A stretch of DNA of 64,000 nucleotides from Carettochelys insculpta (GCF_033958435.1 NC_134138.1:182770798-182834797); one strand, 5' to 3'. Shown: positions 47,441 through 58,360, counted from the first letter of the stretch. The notes: a model not told the origin generated them from the letters alone. Numbers and translations are program-made.

Positions 47441-47776
47441 ATGGAGCAGCAGCAGCGGCAGCAGCTTGACGTCCTACTGGCTGCCACCAGCGGAGTGGGT
47501 GCCCTGCAAGTCGCAGCACGGGTAGCTGCCCAGCAGCTGTTTGCAGGGGAGACCTCCCCAAGGTCAGAAGGGGATGCCCCAAACCATTGGGCCCTCCTGT
47601 CTCCCCGCCTCCCCGGTCGCTCTGCCAGCTCTGGATCCACCCCACCAGCTCCAACTGACGGAAGCGCCATGTCATGGGGGAGCGGGGCAACGACCAGTGG
47701 CTCTGGAATTTCCAGATGCAGCAGCAGACATTCCTGGAGCTGCATCCAGGGCCTGCCAGAGGTGTGGGGGACCCCT
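47441..47776 (+). pseudogene. Harbinger transposase, N-terminal remnant
   Basis: It begins MEQQQRQQLDVLLAATSG, then shifts frame to GNDQWLWNFQMQQQTFLEL, which matches GEWDDDRWLQNFRMSWQTFLEL of the first copy. Homology ends at about 47750-47776 and the sequence jumps into the Myb 3' portion. The whole DDE core is gone. Confidence 0.7.
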
Positions 47777-47889
47777 GGTCGTGTATGGTGCCCTTGACCC
47801 ATGTCCCAGGGGTGTGTGCCCTGTGGGGTACATACCTGAGGGCCCACTGCAGGGGTTGGGGATAACCATCTGGCAGATGCCCAACTGGA

Positions 47890-48450
47890 GGGGCAGGAGG
47901 GGAGGTCCATTACCAGCCCCCTCTCCTCACTGGACCGCTCCACCTCGGTTCCCAGCTCTGGCTGTGGCCCTGGCGTGGTGGGGCTCGCCTCCAGACCAGG
48001 CTCCTGCTCCATGACCTGCTGGGGCTCCACGGCCATGGTGTCGAGGATGGCCAGGGGAGGGATGAGGTGTCCCGGGGGCCCAGGATGGCCCTGAGCTCCC
48101 GGTAATAAGGGCAAGTGGCAGGGGCAGTGCCCGACTGGCTGGCTGAGTCCTGGGCCTGGGCATAACCCTGGCGCAACTCCTTGACCTTGCTGCGGACATG
48201 GTCAGGAGTGTGGGCAGGGTAACCCTGGGTGGACAGGCCCTCAGCCAGATGGGCAAATGCGGCCATGTTCCACTGCTTGCTCCCTGTTATGAGGAGCACC
48301 TCCTCCTTGTCCCAGAGCCCCAGCAGGTCCTAGAGCATGGCCTCAGTCCAGGAGGGGCCCTGCTTCCTGCCCCCTGGGTGGAGGCTTCGAAGCCCTGTGC
48401 TGGTTGAGAAGGGGAGCCTTGGAGTGCTCAGGTGGCTGGCTGGTCACCAT
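47890..48450 (-). pseudogene. Harbinger Myb/SANT-like gene, domain readable
   Basis: The probable start is ATG at 48450-48448 (MVTSQPPEHSKAP, similar to the MAAPQPPKRPQGT start of the 7.5-kb copy). A frameshift then leads to GRKQGPSWTEAML. A TAG at 48330-48332 follows, then DLLGLWDKEEVLLITGSK, AAFAHLAEGLSTQGY, VRSKVKELRQGY and CPYYRELRAILG: a complete trihelix/SANT-like domain with its Trp and basic helices. The linker LAILDTMAVEPQQVMEQEP continues downstream in another frame. This is the copy that shows what the 7.5-kb Myb gene has lost. Confidence 0.75.
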
Positions 48451-48871
48451 TCCTCTCTGTCGGCTGCTGGGGGTCTGGCTGGGGCATGCAGGGACAGCAC
48501 GTGCAATGGCTGCCGCCTGCACACTCTCAGCTTCCTGCAACAGGGTTCCAGGTGAGTGGGGCTTTAAGAGCCACTGTACACATAGACCATAGAGTGACAG
48601 CACATCTCCACATCTCAGCTGATTGCCGTCATGGCAGACCCCACTATTTTGAAGTAGCAGGATGCAGAGTGTCTACACGTGTCATCTTTCGACGTGAGAC
48701 ATCGAAGTAGTGAGCTGTTCCCATTTTTTCTCATTGGGATAGTGATTTCAATGTCTCTGCATACCGTTGATTTCAACTTCCAAGTAGCGAGTGGCATGTG
48801 TAGACGCAACGCATGCTACTGTGAAGTTGAGTCGGCTACTTCAAAGTAGTAAGCTAGTGTAGACACAGCTA

Positions 48872-50314
48872 TAAACAGTACAAGCAGACCTGTATCCTTC
48901 AGAATGGATACAATTCACTAATAGCAGCTACATAGTTATTCTAAAGGATATTATGCAATACTGTAGCTGTAGGTAGTGTACAGAAAGCTAACTCAAAGTG
49001 CTTTTTCCTATTCACACATTCATATGACAAAGGCAAGTAGCTACTGTATCACAACTGCTTTAAAAATAATGGGCCAAGTGATGATCCCTGAGTTCAACAG
49101 AAGTTTTGCCATTGACGTCAGTGAGCTTGGCACAGTGCTTTTAATTCACTGCATTCCTCAACCTGTCCATTGATATAACTCCACACTGGGGTTAAACTGG
49201 AATAGTTCAGTGGTGTCAACCCAGTAACACAAGGACTGTCTAAATGGCGTATGCAGTTAAACCACTGGTGTTAAGATAAAAATTGCCAAGTTATGAAGAT
49301 GTTTGTTGTAATTGTCTTAGGATCACTTACAGAGGAAAGAAGCCACTATAATTCTCAGATGTCTCCAAACCTAATGCTTGCTCAAATACCTGTTAGTCTA
49401 TAAGGTGCCACAGGACTTCTAATTGTTTTTACAAATCAGTGAATATTTGAGCCCCTATAAATGCTGATCATCATTTTTCAACTACTATGATTTAATTAAG
49501 CCATTTGCATTGTCTGTTTATATCTTTCAAAGGTCTCTACCAAGATCTCCACACAAGGTGGAAGCCACTTTTCCAATCCATGAGCAAGTGAGATTCAATA
49601 CGCTTATATAAAAAGAGAATTTTATTTGGTTTTTACAGCATCACTTATTTACATGTACACTTTTTAGTCATATGAATACATTGCATACCACTTGAAAGTT
49701 TGTTTAAAATAATTTGATCTATAGCATTACTTGGAACTGATGGTGTGACCTGAGTGTGGAAGGTAATTTGGGTTAGGAATTGGTCACTCTCTTAATGGGT
49801 AATAAACAGATCAACACCACTTTTCCTATTCCTACTTAAAATCACACACCTTTCCCCCTAAACTTCTCCTTCTCACTACTTTTGTATAAGGCGAACTCAA
49901 CAGTTTACAATGGATTAAAAGGGAAGCAGTCAAATCCCCAAAGATGGTCATTTTAAGGAAGGATTTACCAAAAAGACAGTTCATTACTAGGAGAAGAAAA
50001 TGGTTTGTTTCAGAGTAAAAATATTCTGCAACACACAGTCCTCAGGTATGAATTTAAAAATGTTAGCAAAGGGCAAGAAGGATTTTGTTTTGACCTGTCG
50101 TACATACTTAAATAACAGATAAGGCAGTTTCCAAAGAACTCCAGTGAAGTGCTGATCATCCTCATGAAACCCCAGAGACATTATGGGAAAGACTAGTGAG
50201 AATTTGACTTAGAAATCTATTTCTTGCTATCTGAATCCTACTCCAATATCCACAAAAAGGCAAACACTAATAAACAAGTTGTAAAAATGCTGATGTTTAT
50301 CGACATTGAAACAC
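48872..50314. other. No gene; short retroelement tail
   Basis: GTTAGTCTATAAGGTGCCAC followed by AGGACTTCTAATTG at 49390-49430 is the extreme 3' end of a reptile retroelement tail of the type at 31.5 kb. A weak ancient repeat lies near 49080-49230. Nothing else was seen. Confidence 0.45.
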
Positions 50315-50317
50315 AGT

Positions 50318-51623
50318 GGCTGCGTCTACACGTGCACGCTACTTCGAAGTAGCGGCAGTAACTTCGAAATAGCGCCCGTCACGTCTACACGTGTTGGGCG
50401 CTATTTCGAAGTTGAAATCGACGTTAGGCGGCGAGACGTCGAAGTCGCTAACCCCATGAGGGGATGGGAATAGCGCCCTACTTCGACGTTCAACATCGAA
50501 GTAGGGACGTGTAGACGATCCGCGTCCCGCAACATCGAAATAGCGGGGTCCTCCATGGCGGCCATCAGCTGGGGGGTTGAGAGATACTCTCTCTCCAGCC
50601 CTTGCGGGGCTCTGTGGTCACCGTGGGCAGCAGCCCTTAGCCCAGGGCTTCTGACTGCTGCTGCTGCAGCTGGGGGTCCGTGCTGCATATACAGGGTCTG
50701 CAACTAGTTGTTGGCTCTGTGTATCTTGCACTGTTTAATGAAAGTGTGTCTGGGAGGGGCCCTTTAAGGGAGCGACTTGCTGTTGAGTCCGCCCCGTGAC
50801 CCTGTCTGCAGCTGTGCCTGGCTCCCTTATTTCGATGTGTGCTACTTTGCCGTGTAGACGTTCCCTCGCTGTGCCTATTTCGATGTTGGGCTGAGCAACG
50901 TCGAAGTTGAACATCGACGTTGCCAGCCCTGGAGGACATGTAGGCTGCGTCTACACGTGCACGCTACTTCGAAGTAGCGGCACCAACTTCGAAATAGCGC
51001 CCGTCACGTCTAAACGTGTTGGGCGCTATTTCGAAGTTGAAATTGACGTTAGGCGGCGAGACGTCGAAGTCGCTAACCCCATGAGCGGATGGGAATAGCG
51101 CCCTACTTCGACGTTCAACATCGAAGTAGGGACGTGTAGACGATCCGCGTCCCGCAACATCGAAATAGCGGGGTCCTCCATGGCGGCCATCAGCTGGGGG
51201 GTTGAGAGATACTCTCTCTCCAGCCCTTGCGGGGCTCTGTGGTCACCGTGGGCAGCAGCCCTTAGCCCAGGGCTTCTGGCTGCTGCTGCTGCAGCTGGGG
51301 GTCCGTGCTGCATATACAGGGTCTGCAACTAGTTGTTGGCTCTGTGTATCTTGCACTGTTTAATGAAAGTGTGTCTGGGAGGGGCCCTTTAAGGGAGCGA
51401 CTTGCTGTTGAGTCCGCCCCGTGACCCTGTCTGCAGCTGTGCCTGGCTCCCTTATTTCGATGTGTGCTACTTTGGCGTGTAGACGTTCCCTCGCTGTGCC
51501 TATTTCGATGTTGGGCTGAGCAACGTCGAAGTTGAACATCGACGTTGCCAGCCCTGGAGGACGTGTAGCCGTTATTCATCGAAATAGCCTATTTCGAAGT
51601 TGGGTGCACGTGTAGACGTAGCC
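50318..51623 (-). mobile_element. F1 MITE tandem dimer within one TSD pair
   Basis: AGT flanks the whole unit at 50315-50317 and 51624-51626. Two head-to-tail F1 copies join at 50942/50943. The first (50318-50942) lacks about 56 bp of its 5'-type end, and the second (50943-51623) is complete. The two differ at only a handful of positions. Each has CTACTTCGAAGTAG 21 bp from its 3'-type end (50339-50352, 50964-50977). The transposase start codon is ACG in both (DPQLQQQQ follows). Confidence 0.9.
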
Positions 51624-51626
51624 AGT

Positions 51627-52214
51627 GTGTGCATGGCATAGAATACCACAGGTTCAGATCACAGATAATACGCCCCACTTCAAGCATATCCATTCACTCA
51701 TATATATATACAGAGTAACTGATTGGCTAATAAAGCCATTCAGAAATTTAAAAAAAAATTACCCTTCCAAATATGCTAATGAGGATCTGTCTCTAATCAT
51801 GCTGGATTTTAGAAACAGACCAATAAACACCCTCTTTTGTGAAACCAATAAACAAATTGTTTTTTCTGGCACAATCCACACAACCTGTTACTCCGACCTA
51901 GGCAAACACTAAACTTACTAATACATCTGTGAGAAAGTCAACTCACCCCCACAACAGCGTTAGTCTGAGGGCTACATAGAACCATTGCCTCCATTGATAG
52001 CCACAGACATGTTGTAATAGCAAATCCCCCATCTGTGAACTGACAAAGAACAGCCTGAAGTCAGGAAGCTTTTGCAGCCGACGGTAAATTCATGACTGTA
52101 TATTGTGCAAATAGTGGTATCAAAGATATAGGTGGAATACCTATGACATCCCAGATACTTGTCAACAAAGAACAAAGTGATGAAAACTGGGCTTTTATCA
52201 AAATAGGGAGCAGC
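51627..52214. other. No feature seen
   Basis: AT-rich sequence with no recognised element or gene. Confidence 0.4.
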
Positions 52215-52395
52215 TTCTGTGGGTAGGTCACTGGACTGAGGCTCATGATTCTTGTCACAGACTTCTTGTTTGACATTTGGCAAGTTGTATAATCTCTCTG
52301 GGTCTCAGTTCTAAATCTGCAAAATACAGTTAATAATACTTCCTTTCTCGCAGCCCCCACCCCCACCATTTGTCTTATCTATGTAGAAAGAAAGC
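52215..52395 (+). mobile_element. MIR/CORE-SINE remnant
   Basis: TTGGCAAGTTGTATAATCTC, TCTGGGTCTCAGTTC and AAATCTGCAAAATACAG follow the plus-strand MIR order (GCAAGTCACTTAACCTC, GCCTCAGTTTCCTC, TGTAAAATGGG). Confidence 0.65.
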
Positions 52396-52970
52396 TCCCA
52401 AGGACAGCACCTGTCTCTTACTATATGCGTGTGCAGTACACAAACCACAGTTGTCATGCCAGTTGAGACCTATGTGCACTATTACAAACTATTAAGTAAT
52501 AACAACAACACAACAAGGAAGGAGAAACTCTACATCAGTGCCAGCAGAGTCAATTCAGGCACATGTCTATTCCATTCATGGGAGTCCAGAACAAAGCTTG
52601 GCTCACATACACAGATGAACATCTGTGGAGTAGAAAACGACCACTGCCAATGATCAAGAAACCACTATCAGACACTAGGATTGACTAGAGATGGAGGAAA
52701 CAATACAGATAAATAAGATGCTTTTTCAAATCTTCACCCAAAATAGAGGCTGAAACATGAGGTCTAAAAAGTGAAATTAATAAATTGTTTCATTAATTTC
52801 CAGCTTTGATTGAAATTCTGGGACTGTCTGTGGAAGAGGCAAAATGCCTGGAGGGATATGGTTTTGTCAGTTAAGGAGTGAACATTGCCAGTATTATTGG
52901 ATCTCCTTGCCAAAGACTTTCTTTGATTTAATATCAGTTCCAAGTACAGCTGCTGCCTAGAGGTTATCAT
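52396..52970. other. No feature seen
   Basis: No recognised element or gene between the MIR and the CR1 tail. Confidence 0.4.
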
Positions 52971-53165
52971 AGAATCATAGAATAGTAGGACTGGAAGAGA
53001 CTTTGAGAGGTCATTGAGTTCAGCCCCCTCCCCTCATGGCAGGACCACGTACTGTCTAGACCATCCCTGATGGCCTTTTATCTAACCTGTTCTTAAATAT
53101 CTCCAGAGATGGAGATTCCACAACCTCCCAAGACAATTTATTCCAAATTATGTCCATGCTGGTCA
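52971..53165 (-). mobile_element. CR1 LINE 3' end
   Basis: TCATAGAATCATAGAATAG, GACTGGAAGAGACTTTG, GACCATCCCTGATGGCC and CCACAACCTCCC are the reversed CR1 3' end, older than the 41.5-kb copy. A 5' truncation leaves no coding sequence. Confidence 0.9.
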
Positions 53166-53868
53166 AACAGAAACTAATAACTGGTGTTAAAATATTGCAC
53201 TAGTAACTGGAACTTTGTGACTTCTGTGATCTATTTACCAATGTGTGTGAAATGAATGTAACTGATTGCGGTCCTGTTCACACAGGACAGAAATCTACAT
53301 AAAACAATACCAACACATGTGGTGCCACCACCTCTACTCTTGGAAGAGACACCAGGATTTAATGGACAATGAACAGTTCTCACCCCTGTTTCTCTCCAAA
53401 ACACATTTGAGAAACACTGATGGGATGACACGGGGGAGCTTGTGCTGCCAATATATGTTCTGTGAATAAAGAGAGCACCTCACTGACCAGCATTATCACT
53501 CTGGCACCTTTTATGAGCACTACATTCACACCCAGGTTGCTTTTTACAAAACAGGGCATACAACTTATTTTCCACAGCACATAAATCTTCTGAGGTGCTA
53601 CAGGTCTTAGAAGATGCTGAGCACCCTCAGTTTTCAAAGAAGCTCAGGACATGAGCTGAACACTTCGGCCTTTGAGAGATCAGACACTAAGATAATTTGT
53701 TTTATGTGTTCAGGAATGCAACAAAATGACCTGAGGCATTCCCAAAGGCATTACAGTTTGTGCTGATGCTGGGAATATTTTATTATTTATTTGTATAATT
53801 TCCCAAGGAAGTCCAGCAAAGGCACCCCATTTTTAAAGTTACTCCATTTATTTCTGCTTTGACCCACC
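53166..53868. other. No gene; weak ancient repeat near 53600-53690
   Basis: GATGCTGAGCACCCTCAG and TTTTCAAAGAAGCTC belong to the ancient palindromic repeat. No gene was seen. Confidence 0.4.
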
Positions 53869-54791
53869 AACTGTGTCTACACTACAAAAATAACTTTGAA
53901 CTTGCTTACTTCAAAGTAAAACTTCCTGGGAATGGAGTAAGAATTTCGAAGCTGGGCTCCCTTACATTGAAGTTAACTTCAAAGTAAGGGGAAAAGCATG
54001 TAGGCTACGTCTACACGTGCGCGCTACATCGAAATAGCTTATTTCGATGTAGCAACATTGAAATAGTCTATTTTGATGAATAACGTCTACATGTCCTCCA
54101 GGGCTGGCAACGTCGACGTTCAACTTCGACGTTGGGCAGCACCACATCAAAATAGGCGCTGCGAGGGAACGTCTACACGCCAAAGTAGCACACATCGAAA
54201 TAAGGGTGCCAAGAACAGCTGAAGACAGGGTCACAGGGCAGACTCAACAGCAAGCTGCTCCCTTAAAGGGCCCCTCACAGACACAGTTGCACTAAACAAC
54301 ACAAGATCCACAGAGCTGACAACTGGTTGCAGACCCTGTCCATGCAGCATGGATCCCCAGCTGCAGCAGCAGCAGCCAGAAGCCCTGGGCTAAGGGCTGC
54401 TGCACACGGTGACCATAGAGCCCTGCAGGGCCTGGAGAGAGCGTCTCTCAACCCCTCAGCTGATGGCCGCCATGGCGGACCCCGCTATTTCGATGTTGCG
54501 GGACGCGGATCGTCTACACGTGCCCTACTTCGACGTTCAACTTCGAAGTAGGGCGCTATTCCCATCCCCTCATGGGGTTAGCGACGTTGACGTCTCGCCA
54601 CCTAATGTCGATTTCAACTTCGAAATAGCGCCCAACATGTGTAGCCGTGACGGGCGCTATTTCGAAGTTGGCGCCGCTACTTCGAAGTAGCGTGCATGTG
54701 TAGACGCAGCCGTAGACTCTCTGCAGACTAGTTCGAAGTAGCACCTAACTTCAAAGTTAACTTCAAAGTTAGTTCCCAGTGTAGATGCACC
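53869..54791. mobile_element. F7 MITE split by an F1 MITE
   Basis: The left part is 53869-53999 (AACTGTGTCTACACTAC, CTTGCTTACTTCAAAGTA) and the right part about 54715-54791 (AGTTCGAAGTAGCACC, CAAAGTTAACTTC, GTGTAGATGCACC). The inserted element is 54003-54711. The outer TSD is unclear. Confidence 0.65.
54003..54711 (+). mobile_element. F1 Harbinger MITE, complete, nested
   Basis: It starts GGCTACGTCTACACGTGC and ends GCATGTGTAGACGCAGCC. GTA flanks it at 54000-54002 and 54712-54714. It has the same orientation as the 3.9-kb element and matches its first about 380 bp and last about 300 bp. The transposase ATG survives (54350), giving MDPQLQQQQPEALG then a stop. CTACTTCGAAGTAG is at 54677-54690. 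It is 709 bp. Confidence 0.9.
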
Positions 54792-55536
54792 TAAGTGTTC
54801 CATGGATATATTAGCCTCCAGCTGAACATTCCAATTCCAAAAGGAAGAGGGATTTTCAAACAACCAATTGAAAGATGATTAATTATTGACCAATACTAAT
54901 TCTGTATTCACAGAGATTTCACTGAAAAAGGCAAAATCAACTTTAATTTATATTTCCCATCTTCTCTTGGTGGGGCAGGGCAACACCTACTACTTAGCTA
55001 AACAACATCTTAGGTGCTGCATGCAGCAGACCCAGCAAAGGCTGGGCACCATAGGAAGGTTTCATGTGGCCCTCTTACCTACCTTTAGATATTACAAGTA
55101 TTTGTAAAGCACCATCTATAGCTAGTTAGGTAGATATGTTCTAAAGGGAGATGCTCCAGATACAACTTTAAACCAGTCTAGTAGCTGAGAATACAATTGT
55201 ATCTATTTTCTCCAGTTGCTATAGATAGCAGCAACACAAAACTGAAGTGGAGAAGTGTTCCAAAGAGCAAAGGATTGGCAAGTAGAAGAGCTACAATAGA
55301 GAATCAAGCACAGGGCCAGTGCTTCTCTTTTGAGGGACCCTTCACCCTCCTCTGTATTAGGCTTATAGCATGGTAGCAATCATTATCTGATAACAATCAA
55401 CAGTAGCTGAACAGTTGCCCACTCAGGTGTTTCTGGCACAGCCATGCAAAAAAACTTCCCATTCCCATCTTCCTTCACAATGCTCCCAGTCTCTCCTGAT
55501 CTCAGGAGCAAATGGCTGTACTCCTTGTCCTATCTC
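54792..55536. other. No feature seen
   Basis: No recognised element or gene. Confidence 0.4.
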
Positions 55537-55540
55537 CATG

Positions 55541-55977
55541 GGCTACGTCTACACTAGCCCCAAACTTCGAAATAGCCACGCAAATGGCCATTTCGAAGTT
55601 TACTAATGAAGCGCTGAAACGCATATTCAGCGCTTCATTAGCATGCGGGCAGTCATGGCACTTCGAAATTGATGCGCCTCGCCGCAGTGCGGCTCGTCCT
55701 GACAGGGCTCCTTTTCAAAAGGACCCCGCCTACTTCGAAGTCCCCTTATTCCCAACAGCTCATGGGAATAAGGAGACTTCAAAGTAGGCGGGGGTCCTTT
55801 CAAAAAGGAGCCCCGTCGGGACGAGCCATGCAGCAGTGAGGCGCGTCAATTTCGAAGTGCCACGGCCGCCCGCATGCTAATGAAGCGCTGAATATGCATT
55901 TCAGCGCTTCATTAGTAAACTTCGAAATGGCCATTTGCGTGGCTATTTCGAAGTTTGGGGCTAGTGTAGACACGGCT
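55541..55977. mobile_element. F2 MITE: near-perfect long palindrome
   Basis: Left arm 55541-55755 and right arm about 55765-55977 are inverted copies, meeting at an AGCTCATGGG centre. Ends are GGCTACGTCTACACTAGCC and GGCTAGTGTAGACACGGCT. CATG lies on both sides (55537-55540, 55978-55981). Arms carry AACTTCGAAATAGCC, GCGCTTCATTAGCATGCGGG, CTACTTCGAAGTCCCC and AAAAGGACCCCGCC. It could form a hairpin of more than 200 bp. No coding content. Confidence 0.9.
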
Positions 55978-55981
55978 CATG

Positions 55982-56470
55982 AGTCTTATTTCTTTCTCTG
56001 AATTCTGAATCCTGCTGAAGTATCCCTGACAAGAATGTCTTCTACAGTGGTTCATAAAGACATTTTAGGAGAGCCAATTATTTTCCCTTTGGAATGAAAG
56101 TTTTCAGCAAATGTGAGACATGATCTTTTTTAAAAGGATCACGCCTATGCAAAACGCATTATTCTTGTTACTTTCTCTTTGAAAGGTGTAAAGATACTAC
56201 AGCCATGGGTACAGAATTGAAACTTAGAGATATGCCATAGGTTATTTCCCCTCTGAATAAAAATTTTTACACCACTCCTGAAGGACTCCCACTTCCCAGT
56301 CACTGGCAAACTACTGAGATTGTTTGTTCGGAGCCTTTATTGAAGCATGTCAGACTCTTAGAATCAGAAGCTTAGAAAACATGAGACCCATAGTTCAGAA
56401 TAATGCTTCATTAACAGGGGAGACAGATTTAACAAGTCCGCCTGGCCAACCCAGGAGAATGCTATCTCTT
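55982..56470. other. No feature seen
   Basis: No recognised element or gene. Confidence 0.4.
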
Positions 56471-56473
56471 TGA

Positions 56474-56741
56474 GGCTATGTCTACACTAGCATCCCCCTT
56501 TCGAAAGGGGGATGCTAATGAGACGCTTCAGGATACGCTAAGGAGGTGCTGCAATGAACATGCAGCTCCTCATTAGCATAATGGCAGTTGCAGAACTTCA
56601 GAAGTGCTGCTTTCAATCATGCGCAGCTTGTCTACACAGGGTCCTTTTCTAAAGGACCCTGCACACTTTGAAATCCCCTTATTCCTATAACCAAATTCCT
56701 ATCACCTTTCGAAAGGGTGGGGTGCTAGTGTAGAGACAGCC
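56474..56741. mobile_element. F3 MITE with right arm deleted
   Basis: The left end is GGCTATGTCTACACTAGC, then CCCCCTTTCGAAAGGGGG and GCTAATGAGACGC. The right end is TGCTAGTGTAGAGACAGCC. Compared with the 45.3-kb copy, most of the right arm is missing after CCCCTTATTCC. Flanks TGA/TAA match only in part. Confidence 0.75.
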
Positions 56742-57633
56742 TAAAAGTGTTGATCATAAAACTCAGTGATGGGTTTCAAACAGAAGAAAGACTTTCCACT
56801 ACAAAAAGGATAGCAACTCATCTTTAATTGACCATGCTTTAGGGGTTGATACCTCTGTCATTTCAGGCCTCAGTTAAGATGTTTATATTTCATACAACAA
56901 TGTAAAACATACCTTTATTGTTTTCCAACATCAAATCCTTTTCTTTTCTGTCACATGTTTATTATTAATGAAAAATTCTGTTAAAATTGTATTAATTCAT
57001 TTAAAATATAGGACAAATGCAGAATTTGATAGAAAATATTGCCTTTTGTCCATGTGCATCGTACAGTCATTTGAATTTCATCCAGTAGAGGGCACCCAAA
57101 CTCTAAATAAATGTAATTCTATTAATCTTTATTCCTACTTAATTACAGCTACTATTTAAAGTCTTCAGGAGAGTTAGCTCTCTCTTTCTCTGACTTCCTC
57201 TCTCAAACACACCCATGCTTGTGCACACAAATGCATGTGCACACACTCACAAATGATGTAAATTGTGCAAGATTTCACAAATGACAGAATGAGGAAGCTT
57301 TAGTTTTCTAGGAAAGCTTTTTTTTTCCCCATTCCTTTTTTTGTGGACAGACCATATTTTGTGCCAAAAGGAAAGTCTCTCCCATCCCCAAAGCAGGACT
57401 TTGAGATTAAAACTCAGGGAAGAGAGCAACAAGGATATTTTACTCCCTTTTATTTCATTTGGGGAACAATTTCCCTTTAAAACTGCTTCCGTCCTGTCTC
57501 TCCATATACAGTAGCGACAAGGTCAAGGGCCTTAATGAGACAGAAGTTCCTCAGTCAGGCTATAAGTTGAGGGAGAGAAGTAATGTGGACCCTTCCTACC
57601 CAAGAAACACTATGCAGTGGCCCAGCGCTCTGT
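56742..57633. other. No gene seen
   Basis: AT-rich sequence. CT- and CA-rich low-complexity DNA lies at 57178-57250. Confidence 0.4.
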
Positions 57634-58058
57634 GGCCATGTCCAGATTAGCAAATCCTTTCAGAAAATCTGGCCCTTTTTCAAAAGAACATGTGGAGCGT
57701 TCACACATAAAGTGCACCCTTTTGATCCAAAATTAAAAGAATGTAGCTCTTCTTCTGCTCCTGGATCAGGAAAAGCAACTCCTTTAGAAATCTTCTTTTG
57801 AAAAAAAAAAAAAAAAAAAAGTGCAGGTAGATGCTCCGCAGGTGCTTTTTTTCAAAAGAGCAGTCTCATTGCACCAGATTTTTCTATCCCTGGTCTGTTC
57901 TTTCTCAAGAAGTGTGAGTATGCCCTCCATCGAAAGAGCAGATCAATCCTTTCAATCCTTTTTTGTGTGTGTGAACATGGTCTTTCAAAAGAAGTTTGTT
58001 CGGAAGATCTCTTCTGGAAGAACTTCTTTTGAATGATCACTGTAGCATAAACATAGCC
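57634..58058. mobile_element. F5 MITE (TCTTTTGAAAGA family)
   Basis: It starts GGCCATGTCCAGATTAGC and ends CACTGTAGCATAAACATAGCC. Interior TCTTCTTTTGAAAA, TTTTTCAAAAGAGCAG and TTTCAAAAGAAG motifs match 13571-13997. Flanks TGT/TGC agree at two of three bases. A poly-A run of about 20 lies near 57800. Confidence 0.65.
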
Positions 58059-58164
58059 TGCTAGTATGATGGGTGAGAGCTGGAGGTAAGAAAAGCCTGG
58101 GATCTACCTGTATATATTGCACATAGGTTATCAAAAACATCCACAGTGCCTCATTCAGCATCAT

Positions 58165-58360
58165 AGACTTCAAAGTGCTTTACAAAGATGAGGAGGCATC
58201 GTTATTCCCATTTTAGACTTGGGAAAATAAGGCACAGAGAAATTAATTGTGTTGTCCAAGTCACATAGCAAGATAATGGAGGAGCTGTAGAGAACAGAAA
58301 TCAGGTTTCCTAACTCAGCTTAGTATGCTATTCACTGGAAAGTACTATCTTTCCTCTGTG
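58165..58360 (-). mobile_element. MIR/CORE-SINE remnant
   Basis: ATTCCCATTTTAGACTTGGG, AAATAAGGCACAGAGAAATT and GTCCAAGTCACATAGCAAG read as an inverted MIR. Confidence 0.7.

Larger units (their letters stand above)
47065..48868 (+). mobile_element. Third long Harbinger copy, transposase deleted
   Basis: The left end is GGCTACTTCTACATGAGAG and the right end CTAGTGTAGACACAGC, with the last C lost. CTA flanks it at 47062-47064 and 48869-48871. It has the usual Harbinger 5' leader (CCCTTAAAGGGCCCCTCCC at 47343), a short transposase remnant, then the convergent Myb gene. At 1.8 kb it is less than half the length of the first copy. Confidence 0.8.

Noticed and set aside
32520..51579. Similar 105-codon minus-strand frames in F1 copies (32520-32837, 44424-44741, 51262-51579)
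   Set aside because: They run from the element 5' leader into the first transposase codons and recur only because the copies are related. The transposase ATG inside is eroded to ATA or ACG in several copies, so there is no sign of selection for coding.
55541..55977. CRISPR-like or bacterial attachment structure from repeated palindromes
   Set aside because: There is one long palindrome with transposon ends. No regularly spaced repeats exist, and the window is clearly from a vertebrate.
57797..57818. Poly-A run as a processed pseudogene or retroposon tail
   Set aside because: It lies inside an F5 MITE whose sequence continues on both sides, so it is a local A-run expansion.
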